From positions 1,964,538 through 2,028,537 of the forward strand of contig NW_020312968.1 of NCBI RefSeq assembly GCF_003265705.1: 64,000 nucleotides of DNA, in the 5' to 3' direction. A program made the translations under genes and the position numbers. The notes beneath the pieces are model-generated. The model made no database searches, was not told where the DNA came from, and worked only from the letters and a program-made list of their open reading frames with translations. This DNA is from Callorhinus ursinus (taxonomy: Eukaryota > Chordata > Mammalia > Carnivora > Otariidae). This document shows, piece by piece, positions 34,049 to 45,901 of this stretch (positions are counted from its first letter, which is position 1; the number at the start of each line of letters is the position of its first letter).

Positions 34049-34073
34049 GCTCCCTCGCTCCCTCGCTCCCTCG
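34049..34073. repeat. CTCCCTCG short tandem, three units
   Basis: Three copies of the octamer CTCCCTCG in a row, preserving CpGs in an otherwise CpG-poor intron. Confidence 0.85.
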
Positions 34074-34220
34074 AGTGAGCTGTGAGTGTATTCTCATTAT
34101 CAGTTAGTGGGAATGCCTAGGGCAGCCTTCAGCAGGAAGCCAAGTGGCTTGACCCTGCCCTTCCTGCTTAGTAAATGGCCACTAGCTCTTACACAGCCCT
34201 GGAGGGAGGGCTTGGTGTTC

Positions 34221-34223
<3 letters not shown>

Positions 34224-34310
<87 letters not shown>
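34224..34310. repeat. Compound (GT)25(GA)18 microsatellite
   Basis: About 25 GT units run directly into about 18 GA units with no interruption. This is the longest pure simple repeat in the window and very likely polymorphic. Confidence 0.97.
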
Positions 34311-34311
<1 letters not shown>

Positions 34312-35114
34312 ACGCACGACAGACACTGATTCTTTGATTCTGCAAGCTATCGTGAATGCCTTCAGTTAAGGAAATGCTGCAGTTCTTCCTTCAGCTAGGT
34401 CCTTGGCATAAGTCACCTAATGTGGTGCCTCCTAAGGAAGTCACTAACCATATTTATTCCGTAGTATCAAGATCATTTATCTGAGCCTTGTCAAACTCCC
34501 CTTCTGAGATGCCCTTTGGGACGAGATGCGGTGGTGCCCGGGGACCGCCCCTGCTCACAGGGTGCCCGTGATTAATCACTTGGCATGATTACAGCGGGAT
34601 GTGGGTCTCGAGTGAGGATGTAGGCCCACTGCAGGCTTGCGGCGCACCCTGCTCAGTCGGGGCAGGCACGTATTGATTTGACAGAGCACCCTCTTGCTGG
34701 AGGCCTTCATACGGGGGGAACCGGGTTGGCGGCGCTCCTGACCACAAGCCAGGGGTCTTGTACTGAGCTCTGTTACCTGGTGAGATGAGCCCACCAGATC
34801 CTGGTGGGGATAGAGCACAGCAGGCGGAGGGCAGGGGGTGGCCCAGAGACCCAGAAATCAGTGGCGGCAGGAAATTGGAGTGGGGGGGGGTCGCAGAGCA
34901 ACGAGCCCTCAGGAATCTCTGGAAATGAGAGACACTGAGGTGGGCCTGCTAGTTGAATGTGGGAGGGGAGCTTAAGCGCTTTCAGATGGCATTTTATAGA
35001 GAAAGAGTAACTACATAATCTCGGGCCTTGGTTTGGGGCAGGGGGACCCAAACAGGTTCCCTCAATATTATTGTTACCTGTTTTCATGAGACAACTCACA
35101 AGCTGTCTTTGAGG
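34311..35114 (+). other. Intron 1, unique, moderately GC-rich
   Basis: Region around 34500-34950 is richer in G and C, with scattered CpGs and a G9 run near 34881. No exon or repeat recognised. Confidence 0.4.
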
Positions 35115-35340
35115 ATGAATGAAGCATGGTGGCTACAGGTCTGGGCTCCAGCATCCTGGCCAGGATTCGAATCCAGACTCCCCTGATAGAGGCCACTTGA
35201 TCTTTCCAGGTCTCAAGTGCCTCATCTATAAAATGGGGGATAAATCACAGCGATTGTTGTAAAGAATCAATGAGAGAATACGTATAAATATTTTGTATAG
35301 GGCCCAGAAGTAGTAAATACTCAATAAAAGTTAGTTGTTG
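35115..35340 (+). mobile_element. MIR SINE, nearly complete
   Basis: 'Ggattcgaatccagactccc', 'cctcatctataaaatggggg', 'gttgtaaagaatcaatgag' and 'agtaaatactcaataaaagt' follow the MIR order closely. Confidence 0.88.
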
Positions 35341-35560
35341 TTATCCCTGCACAGCTGTTGTTGATATGTGTCTGACTTACGTCTGTGGAAGGAAGGAATA
35401 ATTAACAATTGTGAAAAAAAAAAACAAAAAAAACAGCTATTTCTTAGTTAATGAGATCAGAACAAAGCATATTCTTGAGTCTGGATTCTTTTTGTGAAAT
35501 ACAAGGGTTACAAAATTAAGTTTTATGTGCGTAAGCAAAGGAAAGGCATCTTAAAATCTT

Positions 35561-35670
35561 TTATTATTTTGTTTTATTTTTTAAAGTAATCTCTACACCC
35601 AACATGGGGCTCAAACTCACAACCCCGAAATCAAGTCACATGCTGCACCAACTGAGCCAACCAGACACCC
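35561..35670 (-). mobile_element. Short-class CAN-SINE, antisense
   Basis: AAAGTAATCTCTACACCCAA, GGGGCTCAAACTCACAACCC, ACTGAGCCAACCAGACACCC. TSD CTTAAAATCTT at 35550-35560 and 35671-35681. It has no CT/GA tract. Confidence 0.93.
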
Positions 35671-35681
35671 CTTAAAATCTT

Positions 35682-36417
35682 GATTTTTTTTTTTTTTGGA
35701 TCAATGTCTATGTCTGATAGCTGGGTACAAATGATTTCAGTGATGGTATTTGTGCCTGTTGTCATGTTTGCGTTGAAAATTGGTGCATTTTCCATTATCA
35801 AAAAATAAAATAAAGCCCTAAACCACCAAGAGAAGTTGGTAGGAATTGCGCCTGGGAACAGCAGTCTTTTTTGATGTATGTTCAAGAGCTCTTGTGTCCT
35901 GACCATTTCAAGCCTGCAGCCTGCCAGGCCCCATACTGTACTCCACTCCTCCGAAGGGTGCTGTTTTATATAGAGTCCTGATTGTGTGCCGGTGGGCAGA
36001 GAAATCTTTATATAAGGTGGTCCTTCCCTTACAAATAAAAAGTTCTTCAGTCTGCTTTCTGTCTGCAAATCCAAAGTGTAGCAAAGACTAGTCACATAGA
36101 TTCCTAAGGGGAATCTTAGTCTTTTACTTCTAAGGAATTAAATGTATTAAACCATATAGCTTTCAAATGAAAACAAATTCTTGTCATTTTGTGGAACCAA
36201 AGTCTCTAATGGAATCTAGAAACGAAGAGACTTTATGGCATTACAAGTTCAAGTCTTCATATAGAATACTGTGCCAATGATAATCCGTATGCTTCTACTT
36301 TCCCATCTTAACGTGAGACCCTGCACCTTCCCCACCTTCATTTTCCACCTCAGCTGTACCCTCGCTGGTCATGTTACTATTCCTTTGAATGATAAAAGCT
36401 AGCAGAAGAAGTACCAC
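35682..36417 (+). other. Intron 1, unique sequence
   Basis: A 154-codon open stretch on the minus strand (35631-36095) starts inside the SINE head and has no recognisable domain. I read it as chance. Confidence 0.4.
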
Positions 36418-36680
36418 ACGGTGTTAAGAGCATGGCCTGCGGATCCACAGAGCCAGAGTTTGCGCCTGGGCCTGCCACTTACTTAAAAGCCGAGTCATCT
36501 CGGACAGGCTACAAGGTTTCGCTGTGTCCTAGGTATATTTCAGCTGTAAATGGGGGGTAGTACTAGTACTTCCTCATCTGTGCTACCTTTGCTGTGAGGG
36601 TGAAATCGTCAGTTCAGAAGTGTAGAGAGTACTTAAATTTGGCATGTAGTAAGCACTACGTAACCATTAACTTTTTCAGA
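36418..36680 (+). mobile_element. MIR SINE, diverged
   Basis: 'Gtgttaagagcatggcctgc', 'gcctgggcctgccacttact', 'aaatggggggtagtactagt' and 'catgtagtaagcactacgta' in MIR order. Confidence 0.75.
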
Positions 36681-39600
36681 GCATCGTAATAGAGCAGTAT
36701 GAGCTGCTGCAACAAACATACCTCATACATCAGTGACTTAATTTAGTAGAAGATTTTCTCACTTATTTGAAGTCTAAAATGGGTTTTCTTGACTGGTGGA
36801 GACCAGCTGGCACTGATTAAGAGGAGACATTTCCGCTAATCCTAGGGTGAGTCATAAATGGTCCATATTTAGGCCTTGCACCAAGAAGCTGCTAATAAAG
36901 ATATACGTATAATAAGGGAATGCCTGAGAGCTTTATAAAAGTCCTTATAGGAGGGAAGTTAATGATTTGGAACGGGGGAAGGAAGTAAAAGTAAGCTCGA
37001 ATGCAGGAAAACAAGTAGTTCAGTCTAGACAAGAGTAGAACGTTGTGGTCCATGCTGAGTGCTGGGAGAAAGGGGATTTTTGAGTTTGGAGCATTGTTAG
37101 TGATTGAGATGTGTTGTAAGTGGCTGTAGAAGCAGAAGCTGGTAACAGTGAAATTAATACGGGCACTCAAAACCAGTAGCACATCACCAAATAGATGAAT
37201 CTGAGGTGTTAGCAGCCCATTAGGGAGGATGGAGGAAATGTCTCATGTAGTTCTGAAGGGATACTAACGGATTCATAGACTTCTCGTCATAAAGAGAAAG
37301 CAAGAGGAATAATAAGGCTAGTTAAGTCCTTAAAGAGTATTAACGTGTTCCTGGTGTCTAGAAATAACTATAGCTATACCTTGTCTAAAACAAGCTCAGC
37401 ATATTTGAGTTTACAGAGCAGCTTCACTAGGGAAAATTATAAATATTTCCTCACTTCCTAAGGATTTTACCATAGTTTTTTTTCATACCTCACTAGCCTT
37501 AAGGTATGAATTTATGAACTTTAATTTTATGTAAATCATTTCAAAATGATAATTTATAGCTCAACTAGTCTTGAAATATTTTTTCCATTGAAAGAGGGTT
37601 TCAAACAATATTATAAATGTGAATAGCTCATAATAAATTATAAATTTAACTGCACTTTTATATACTTTTTTCCCTATTAGATCAATAAGTACATAAATCA
37701 AGTGTGTTTATATTCCTTTGTTATTTGCTTAGCTTAGCTTATACTGAAGACAGATCTGGAATATCTGATATAGTCTACTTATATATCAACTGTTAGATAG
37801 ATTTTCTGACAACTTACTTAAAAAAATTGGATAGCAAAGCATTTTCCATTAGAAGGCAAACCATAAATTTTGTGGTTTTGACTTTTAGAGTATATTTAGA
37901 GCTAAATTAAGTTAACGTGCATTGAATTTAATGAGTTTCTAATCCAAATGAAGGCACCATGTTTTATATATGAGGTTGCCATTTAGATAGCCAGATATTT
38001 AAACTAATGGTATTAGAATGTGCTTTATAGACGATAAGGGATGTTTCACTATTATAGTAGGGAAATAATAAAAATTAATTCCACCTAAAATCTACTTCTT
38101 CTCTCTTTTGTTTCAAATCTCCTGACTTTTGAAAAGTTACAGAAACAAAATAAATTATTTCCATACCTTTTATAGAGATTACATGGATCAAGAATTTTCC
38201 ATCTTTATTTTTTAGGAATTGTTCTTCCACTTCTGGGCCTTTGGCCAGATCACTGTCCTCTGTCACTCAAAAGTCCAAGAGGCTTAAAAAAAAAAAAACC
38301 CAAAAAACATATTTCAGTGTTTCCAGTGCTTCATTTTCAGAATAAAACTCGGGCCTGTAAGGCAGTATAGTATTCAGTGACCTTAGTCTTTCCAGTCATT
38401 GACTGATTCGTATATGGCATAAACAGAACATTCACATTCTTGTAGAAATTAAAGTAATTGACTTGTCAATTTTAAGTGTTTCTTGCATGGTTCAACTTTG
38501 CAGAGGACAGTGATAGGAAAAAAGTGAGGAGGGGTAAATCAAGAGGGAAGGGAATTCTGAAAGGACCTAAGAAGGTAATGGGTAGGTCGGTGAAGACGGA
38601 AAATTGAAGAGTTCATTCTCATGGTGATTTTATCTCCTGCTGTTGGTTGCCATGCTGGTCCCCATCAAGGACTGTAGTAATTATTGAAAAGTTGAAATGT
38701 GTCCGACTTTAGGCCTTTCCTGGTATTTGAGGCCATTTCCATTCTGCAGTATATATATATATTAAAGGTTTCTAACCTTTAATATATTTTTTCTGCTGTT
38801 GTGAGAAGTATCACTGACAGAGAAATGGAAACAGGTCAACTTTTGGTGTCTATTTCTTGAAGTGACTGATGTAGTCTGGTGAGCCCCATAAGTCACCTGA
38901 GCATCCCAGTGCCACTTATAAGCACCTGCTTTGCTGTGAAGGGTTCTCTGACTGAGCAAGGGCTGTGAACAGTCAGATATCAACTATAAATGGCAAATAT
39001 TCTCAAACTATTGGGGAAGCAGTGCTGTTGCCAAAATTTTCTGTTTCACTTTGTGCAGCTTCTTTGGCGACTTGAAAGTAGTTTCTGTAGTTTGAGTGTG
39101 TAAGTCGCCTTGAAATCTGAAATTAATAGTACTCTATTAAGTACATTTTGAAGGAAATTCATCTGGCATTGAGAAAACTGACTCCAGTAGCGATTTGCTT
39201 TTGTACATAGAAAAAAGGTCAACATGGAGGTATGTGAGGAATGCCTTCTTAGGTCATGTGTGTCTAAGAAAGCGAGCAAATAAACATCTTCTCTTTGTGT
39301 GCCGAAAGGGAGGAAGCACTGTTTATTGGCATACCATAACTACACTCAACTTTTGTGAATCCATTTTGCATGAAGGCTGTCATCTGGTGCAGTAGTGAGG
39401 CAAAAGTTTTGGATGCCAACACCTCTTTATACTTAAGCTGCTGTCTCCAAGCACAGAACTTCTGATAACGTTACATGTACACACATTTATGCTAGTGTGT
39501 ATGCATGCACACGTACGCCCCAGGAGAGTCTTCAGACACTCAGGGCAAAGTGTGAAAAGCCTGATGCCTTTGGGAAGGACTCAGGAAAAAGCTCAAAAGA

Positions 39601-41153
39601 AACTGATTTTCCACAGAAATCCTATAAGCCCCTGAGGCACTGAATACCTACAGAATAAAAGCACAACTCAGAGGCTGTCGGAAATCTTTCCAACCCTCCA
39701 GTTATCAAAATACCATGAACATATGTGGGCACAAAGTTTTCATTAGCTTTTGTAAATAACCAAACCAGGACACGTGGAAGTTTCATAAAAATAAAGACAC
39801 ACCTTAGAAAAAACTGAGACTCTATTTCAAGTCATTTATGAGAGCTGGAAATAATTTTCAGAAGGGAATATACATTACATTTAAGATAAACAGGAATAAG
39901 GGGAAAAGCATCTCTTTATTTTTGTACAAATGTGATGTCATTTATCAAAATAAATTTTCAGCAGTAATACTGGGTCAAAAGAAAATTAGTAATAATGTAT
40001 TAAAGCAATGTTTTACCAGGCTGTTGGTAGCAGAAACACCCGATTCTGATCGGCTTCAGCAAGGAGGAAATTAATTTTTTCATGTAACAAGCAGTCCAGA
40101 GGTAGGGAAGGCTCCAGATGTCACAGCGCAGGGCTCTGGCTTCTGTGAGATTGTTCTGCTTTAGGCTCAGAGCAACTCTGGCGAGGGCTTCGAGCTCCTT
40201 ATCCGGATGCAGCAAAACCAGACACAGAAAAGTCTCTTTCTTCTGGCGTTTCCTTTTTGGGAGCAAGGCAGACTTCTCTAAGGTCCCTCCACCACGTAGC
40301 CACCACCGGTGGCAGTATGCAGTCCTTTTTTGAGTCTGAGAGTCAGACTTGCCTAAAAGGTCAGCCCACTGGAAGGGGAACCGTTCAGACCTTGGATGCA
40401 GTGATGGTCCCATTCAGTATTCACACATGGACTGAGGGCATGGTCACCCACCATCCCTTGAAGTGTGTGACAGAGGGATGGATGCCACAACAGAATCGGG
40501 GCTTTGCTAGCAAGGGTTAAGGGGGAAATGGATGTTGGGTTGGCAACCAGGTTGTCTGGCAAATGATGGAAAATGATGGAAACGGAAAATGATGGGAAAG
40601 AATTAATTAAAAAAAACACTATAAAACATGTCTATGAAATGAAACCTTTGGTTTTCTAGGTTAAAAACTAATATTTTTGTGAATAACTATTTTTGTAAAG
40701 AGAAGAGACATTTTGCTAAAAAATAAGAATTTATTTTTAAAAATTTCCTGAATAGAGCAATTATAGCCTCTGGCATAGTTAAGGTTGAACAGCATTTTAT
40801 CTTTGTCACCAAGAGTGAGGGGGAGTTGGAAGTCCATAGCTGAAACTCATCTTTGATCTGTTTGGGACAGCTACTGGCATCATTGCTAAATCTCATGAAG
40901 TAAAGTCCTGATGAAATAGGAGTATTTAGACTTGGACCACCTTGGGAAAAAGCCCCTAGTGTTGTACTCCAAAGAGGGTTTGGCCGTGAGATTAGTGAGA
41001 AAGATACTATTATGTCTTCATAGAACCTTGCAGCACGTGGATTTTTGACGAAGCCTTGGGGTCTCTGATCATTGTCACTAAAATGATAATGGTACCAGCT
41101 CTCCTTTATTCAGCACCTGCCTGTTCTGCCAGGCCCCATGCCCAGTAAGTAGT
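36681..41153 (+). other. Intron 1, mostly unique; longest SINE-free stretch after 8-14.5 kb
   Basis: Contains a perfect short hairpin (38757-38787) and an open but unrecognised minus-strand stretch (40000-40413) with several CpGs. Short GAAAATGATG repeats lie near 40562-40600. I see no SINE or LINE here. Confidence 0.4.
38757..38787. repeat. Perfect inverted repeat, 14-bp stem with 3-nt loop
   Basis: ATATATTAAAGGTT (38757-38770), loop TCT, AACCTTTAATATAT (38774-38787). An outer GCAG (38746-38749) and CTGC (about 38793-38796) could extend the pairing. Confidence 0.95.
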
Positions 41154-41167
41154 AAATTCATCTTTTT

Positions 41168-41514
41168 AAAAAAATTTTTTTATTATTATGTTATGTTAAT
41201 CACCATACATTACATCATTAGTTTTTGATGTAGTGTTCCATGATTCATTGTTTTCATATAACACCCGGTGCTCCATGCAATACATGCCCTCCTTAATACC
41301 CATCACCGGGCTAATCCATCCCCCCACCCCCCTCCCCTCTAGAACCCTCAGTTTGTTTCTCAGAGGCCATAGTCTCTCATGGTTCATCTCCCCCTCCGAT
41401 TTCCCCCCCTTCATTCTTCCCCTCCTGCTATCTTATCTTCTTCTTCTTTTTTTAACATATAATGTATTATTTGTTTCAGAGGTACAGGTCTCCTCACTCC
41501 AGTCAGAATGGCTA
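41168..41514 (-). mobile_element. Carnivore L1 3' end with 5' inversion
   Basis: 41168-41485 is the 3' UTR of a carnivore L1 in antisense ('gttaatcaccatacattaca', 'acacccggtgctccatgcaa', 'tctctcatggttcatctccc'). The last 27 or so bases before the right target copy (about 41488-41514) are in the opposite orientation and encode LTPVRMAKI, a piece of L1 ORF2. TSD AAATTCATCTTTTT at 41154-41167 and 41515-41528 brackets both parts. This is the pattern of twin-priming at insertion. Confidence 0.87.
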
Positions 41515-41528
41515 AAATTCATCTTTTT

Positions 41529-42064
41529 TTTTAAAGGAGCAAATGTACTTGGCCCATGTTTCCATCCTCCAAGTGGAGCAGGTCTGTCTCATCTTGATGC
41601 CCATTTTTGCAATATATCATTCCTCTTCAAAAGAGAAACATGAATAAGCAGTGATTCTGGCCTCTGTTGATGGAAAGGTGCTGGACCCGGTCCTTGGGCA
41701 GATTAATCAGTGTGCTCCAACATGCCTTTCGGTCATAGCGTGGAACACAAGCTATAGTATTTCCAGTGTGGCAGGTGTTAAAGGAGGTTCTCTTCCCTGT
41801 CTCCCTCCAGTTAATTCTTCCCAAAGCAGCCAGTTATGCTATTCAAGCAAAAGGCAGCTTTATTAATGCTCTGCCGAGAGCCATCTGGGGGCTTCCTCTT
41901 GGAGTAGAGGCTAAAATTGTAGAGGATCTACTGGCCCTCTGCCTTCTCCGTCCCTGCCTCCCTCTGTTCCCTGACATGTCTCCTTCTACTCTTCCTCGAC
42001 TCTGCTCCTTCTTCAGTCCTCCTTAGTGTTCCTTGAACGCATCAGCTTCCTTTCTGTTTTTAGG
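41529..42064 (+). other. Intron 1, unique sequence
   Basis: Mixed sequence; no clear feature. Confidence 0.4.
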
Positions 42065-42398
42065 ACTTTACCTTTCAGGTATGTCCGTCCTGGACTGCTC
42101 CCCCACCTGCAGCAGCCTGGCGCGTACCTTCCTCTCTTTCAAGCCTCAACTTGAGTCATTTCAGTAAGCACTCCCCCCACCACCACTCCCCATGGCAGCT
42201 CTAACCTGTTGCTAGAGTTTTTGCTATTTTACATCCCATACATTGATTGACCTGATGTCTGTCTCCCCCCTACTAGAAGCTGCACGAGAGGTTTTGTCTG
42301 TTTGGTCTTTTGCTAGACCCCGTGTGCTGAGAATGGGACTCGACACAATAGAGGCTTGGTAAATATTGTTGGCCAGGTGAATGAGTGAATGACTCACC
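42065..42398 (+). mobile_element. L2-type LINE 3' end
   Basis: 'Ctagaagctgcacgagaggt' with 'tttgtctgtttggtcttttg' and the closing 'gtaaatattgttggccaggt', 'gaatgagtgaatga' match L2 3' ends in order. Confidence 0.7.
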
Positions 42399-43011
42399 CA
42401 GATGACAGCCGTGGCTGTGGACCACTGAGACAGATTCACAGGAGCATGGCATTATGTAATTGGCAGACCTTTCAGTGCTTCTGTCTGGTGAGGGAAGTCC
42501 CGCCCTTCTGTCTCACCAAGAGTGTCTGGTTTTGTTCGGCATATCTTACTCTGACATTCCTTAAGACATGTAACCTAGATATAATTCTCAACTGCAAGAA
42601 AAATTTGCCAGCCTTACTGACTTCAAGCATTTCAGAAGTCTTAATTAAAGGCAGTCAACCAGAAGCTTCCATGTGCCAATGACTCTGCAGACCCAAAGAA
42701 ACACTCATGATAATATTGACCCTTACGTAGTTTGCACAGTGCTGCTTGATGATAAGCCAAATGAAGGCAGGCAGAGTTTCATATAGAATTAGTATTGTTT
42801 TTGCTACCCCATCAGCATGATGGCTGGCAAAGAATAGAAAACTAGGTCCGACTCCCCAGCATGCACATCCAGCAAAGAAGGAGGACAGGTGACTCTCCCA
42901 TTTCTGACCGGACTGAAGATACATTTGGCAATGGTAGTAACCAGCTGGGAGGGATTAGACCTTTGCACGTTTGGGATCTTGAGTAGTTTCCATCACTTAA
43001 AAAATACTTCT

Positions 43012-43129
43012 GGGGCACCTGGCTAGCTCAGTCAGTAGAGCGTGCAACTCTTGATCTTGGGGTTGTAAGTTCGAGCCCCACTTGGGTTCTGTAGAGTTTA
43101 CTTAAAAAAAAAAAAGGAAATCTTTAAAA
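43012..43129 (+). mobile_element. Short-class CAN-SINE, sense, with Lys-tRNA-like head
   Basis: GGCTAGCTCAGTCAGTAGAG and GTTCGAGCCCCAC are near-perfect A and B boxes of tRNA-Lys, and the loop CTCTTGA keeps the Lys CTT anticodon. The anticodon and T stems carry mismatches, and an A-rich tail follows. TSD AAAATACTTCT / AAAATATTTCT at 43001-43011 and 43130-43140. Confidence 0.93.
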
Positions 43130-43140
43130 AAAATATTTCT

Positions 43141-43255
43141 TTGACCATGTGCCAGGTACTGTGTTAAGAGGTCGGTATACAGTGATAAATAACAGAGTAA
43201 GATCCCTGTCCTCATGGAGCTTCCAAGCAAGTAGGAAAAGCAGACATTTAACAGG
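43141..43255. mobile_element. Ancient mammalian repeat, family unsure
   Basis: 'Tgtgccaggtactgtgttaa', 'tatacagtgataaataacag', 'atccctgtcctcatggagct' form the widely dispersed pattern of an L2/MIR-age repeat. I cannot name the family with confidence. Confidence 0.5.
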
Positions 43256-44956
43256 ATACACATATATATAAATAGAAACCCATGATCAAAATTCTAAAGA
43301 AAAAAAATAGGCAGTGTGAGAGAGAGTCATGGTCGGAGGGGCCAGGGTGGACGTCTTCTAGAAACTCAAACTTAACCTTTGAGTAGGTGTGAGAGTCCTG
43401 CTAAGGACGGTTTTGTAGTGTCCCTAGCAGTAGCCACAGTGAGCCTCAGAGGTCAAATCCAGATCTCTGTAACAGGAGTATTGGGAAGTGCCGTAAGATT
43501 CAGAGGTTCTAGGAAGAGAATGGCAGTTAATATCAGGCTAACTGTGTTGCTTAGAGCAACAGGGTTCTGTTGCGTGGAGTGTGTGTGTGTGCAAACAGCA
43601 CGCATGACTAGGATATCTGGGCAGCAGCTATGTGACAAGGGGAGGGGTGGTGGCGGCTGTAATCCACAAGGCGGAAGAATAAGCAAATATTGATATGGAC
43701 TTACTGCAGTGCTAGGAAATTCTGGGAAGGAGCAGCAACAGTAGGGGTGGATTATACTGTTTGGGTTAGGGCGTCTTGGTGTTTCAAATAGTAAGGCTGT
43801 GTAAAGTCAGACTGTTCCAGGAAAAAAACAAAAATAGGAAAAAAGTCTTCATGCCAAATCAAGAAGATCAAAGTTGGTTTAAATTTGGATTGAATGATGC
43901 TGGTTTATAGAGACTCTGCTTGCATTGCTCTAGCAACTCCCAGTTGCTTATAGTGCTTTGTGCTGTAAAGGTTAATCCCTTGTACCTGTTAACGGTGTGT
44001 AATATTCTAAGTGGCAGACAGCTATTCTTTACTCTGTGGAATATGGGTTTCTGCAAAAAATGACTGCTCACAATTAATTTCTTCAGCTTCTTCCATTAGA
44101 TAAAGTGCTATGGGTTTCCACAGGAGGAAAATCAAACCAAACCATACCAAAACTTCACAGACTCTTTTGAAAACCATTTTGGAGCAAGTGGTGTCTGTCC
44201 GTGCCATAGAATTGCCATTTCTCTGCCATGGTTTGGGATGCTCAAATGGTAGCCCCCTTAATTTTGGAATTCTCTGCCTTCTCCCCTCAGCTCTTAGATG
44301 CCTGCATACACGCTTGAGGATTGTTCCACTATGGACTTGGAAACTTGGTCCCATTGTTGACTTCAGTAGTAAATTGGAATTTTTTTTTCTCCCTGGTTCT
44401 GCCCCAAATATGGAAGGAACCCCTGCATCAGAGCACCTGTACCAGAATCTCCTGAGATGCTTCTGTTAAAGCTGCAGTTTCCTGGGAGGGCTTCTGCATG
44501 GAAAACTCTAGGATCCAGATGGGGATTAGCATTGCAGCTCCATTCCTACAGGTCCTTGGGACAACCTAATTATCATGACTTCATCCCACATGTTTGAACA
44601 TTATTGTGATAATTCTGTGATGGCAGAGAGCTACAGAAGCTTAAACAAATCCACTTTAGGGCTCTAGCCTATACTTACCTAAAAGGTTACTCATAGCTGG
44701 CTTTTTTTTTTTTCTTTCAATTTTGACCCAATTTCTTTTCAGAATAGACTGGCAATTTACCTGTCTCTTCTCCATGGGCCAATTTGTAGGGATGTGATAT
44801 TATATGATGGGAATTTTTTTTCATGGTGATTAAAAAAACATATTTTAAGACAGTAAGGGCATATTAATTTGTAAAAGAATTGTAAAGAAAATAAAAAGAA
44901 AATGAAGTATTCCTTTTAGTAATCTTAACATTTTCCGAGGGCTTTGTTAATGATTT
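43256..44956 (+). other. Intron 1, mostly unique
   Basis: 44405-44580 loosely resembles a MER5/MER20-type hAT fragment ('ctgtaccagaatctcctgag'). Otherwise I see nothing recognisable. Confidence 0.4.
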
Positions 44957-44967
44957 CATGGGGTCTT

Positions 44968-45101
44968 TTTTTTTTTTTTTTTAAAGATTTTATTTATCTA
45001 TTTGAGAGAGAGAGAACGAGAGATGGAGAGCATGAGAGGGAAGAGGGTCAGAGGGAGAAGCAGACTCCCTGCTGAGCAGGGAGCCCGATGTGGGACTCGA
45101 T
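44968..45101 (-). mobile_element. CAN-SINE, antisense, 5'-truncated
   Basis: T-tail, AAAGATTTTATTTATCTATT, GA tract, GCTGAGCAGGGAGCCC, then it stops at GGGACTCGAT. The tRNA-like head with the A and B boxes is missing. TSD CATGGGGTCTT at 44957-44967 and 45102-45112 shows that it was truncated at insertion, not by later deletion. Confidence 0.95.
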
Positions 45102-45112
45102 CATGGGGTCTT

Positions 45113-45901
45113 GATGATAAGCACAGTCATATAGGTGGCTCCTGTAGGCGCCCTCCTTGGCTACCTGACCCCTTGGTCTAGCTGTTGTTTTTCTATTTGC
45201 GTATCAGTGATCTACGGTAACTTTTGAGGGGAGGGAAATAGTCCTTGGATGAAAGGATAAAAGTTCAGTCTTTTATTTCTGTATCTCCCGATGCTGAGCA
45301 AAATGACCAGTGTGTAGTGGATCCCATTCAAGCCTGGTCTTCCCTACGTTAGGTTCAGGCTGTTCGTTCCCAGGGAAGAATCTCCCTGACTAGGAGAGTG
45401 GAACAGAGCAAATGGTCATCTGAGTCACCAAAGTCTCCTACTGAGGATGCCAAAGCCAAGACCAGACATGCCAGTGATGCTGATTTTACATGCATAGGTC
45501 ACTAATATATTTGCTGGGTTTCCATAAAGTGCAAGAAAATGATCACGGACCAACTGCTCATAAATCGGCCAAACCCCGTGCCGCAGGCAGGAGGGCCTTG
45601 AGAGAAAGAAGCTAAGTGCCCCGCTTCCAGCTGGGAGGGGTGAGGCAAACCGCTCTTCGAAGAGGCCCGAGGCCACACCAGCCACCCCAGGGTCCACTGG
45701 AGAAGGGAGAGGACGGGGTGGAGGGTGTGAGGAGGAGGCTGCCAGCAGGCTGAGAACTTCTAGAAAGCTGGTGGAGATGCCCTGAGGCTGCCCACAGAGG
45801 AATTTGGAAGTGAGTGAGCAGAGCCGCATCTGCACATTCCCTTAGATTTTTTTGCAGCTCGAACTGGCTACTCATAGGTAGGTCCCTTTATAGAACCTTT
45901 A
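45113..45901 (+). other. Intron 1, unique, partly GC-rich
   Basis: 45590-45800 is GC-richer and gives a chance minus-strand frame (45425-45835). No domain recognised. Confidence 0.4.

Noticed and set aside
34100..34345. Frames with Ser-Leu, Thr-His or Arg-Glu runs
   Set aside because: Translations of the (GT)n(GA)n microsatellite in different frames.
43013..43090. True tRNA-Lys gene
   Set aside because: The boxes and anticodon are kept, but the anticodon and T stems have mismatches, and an A-rich tail plus target duplication show a SINE.
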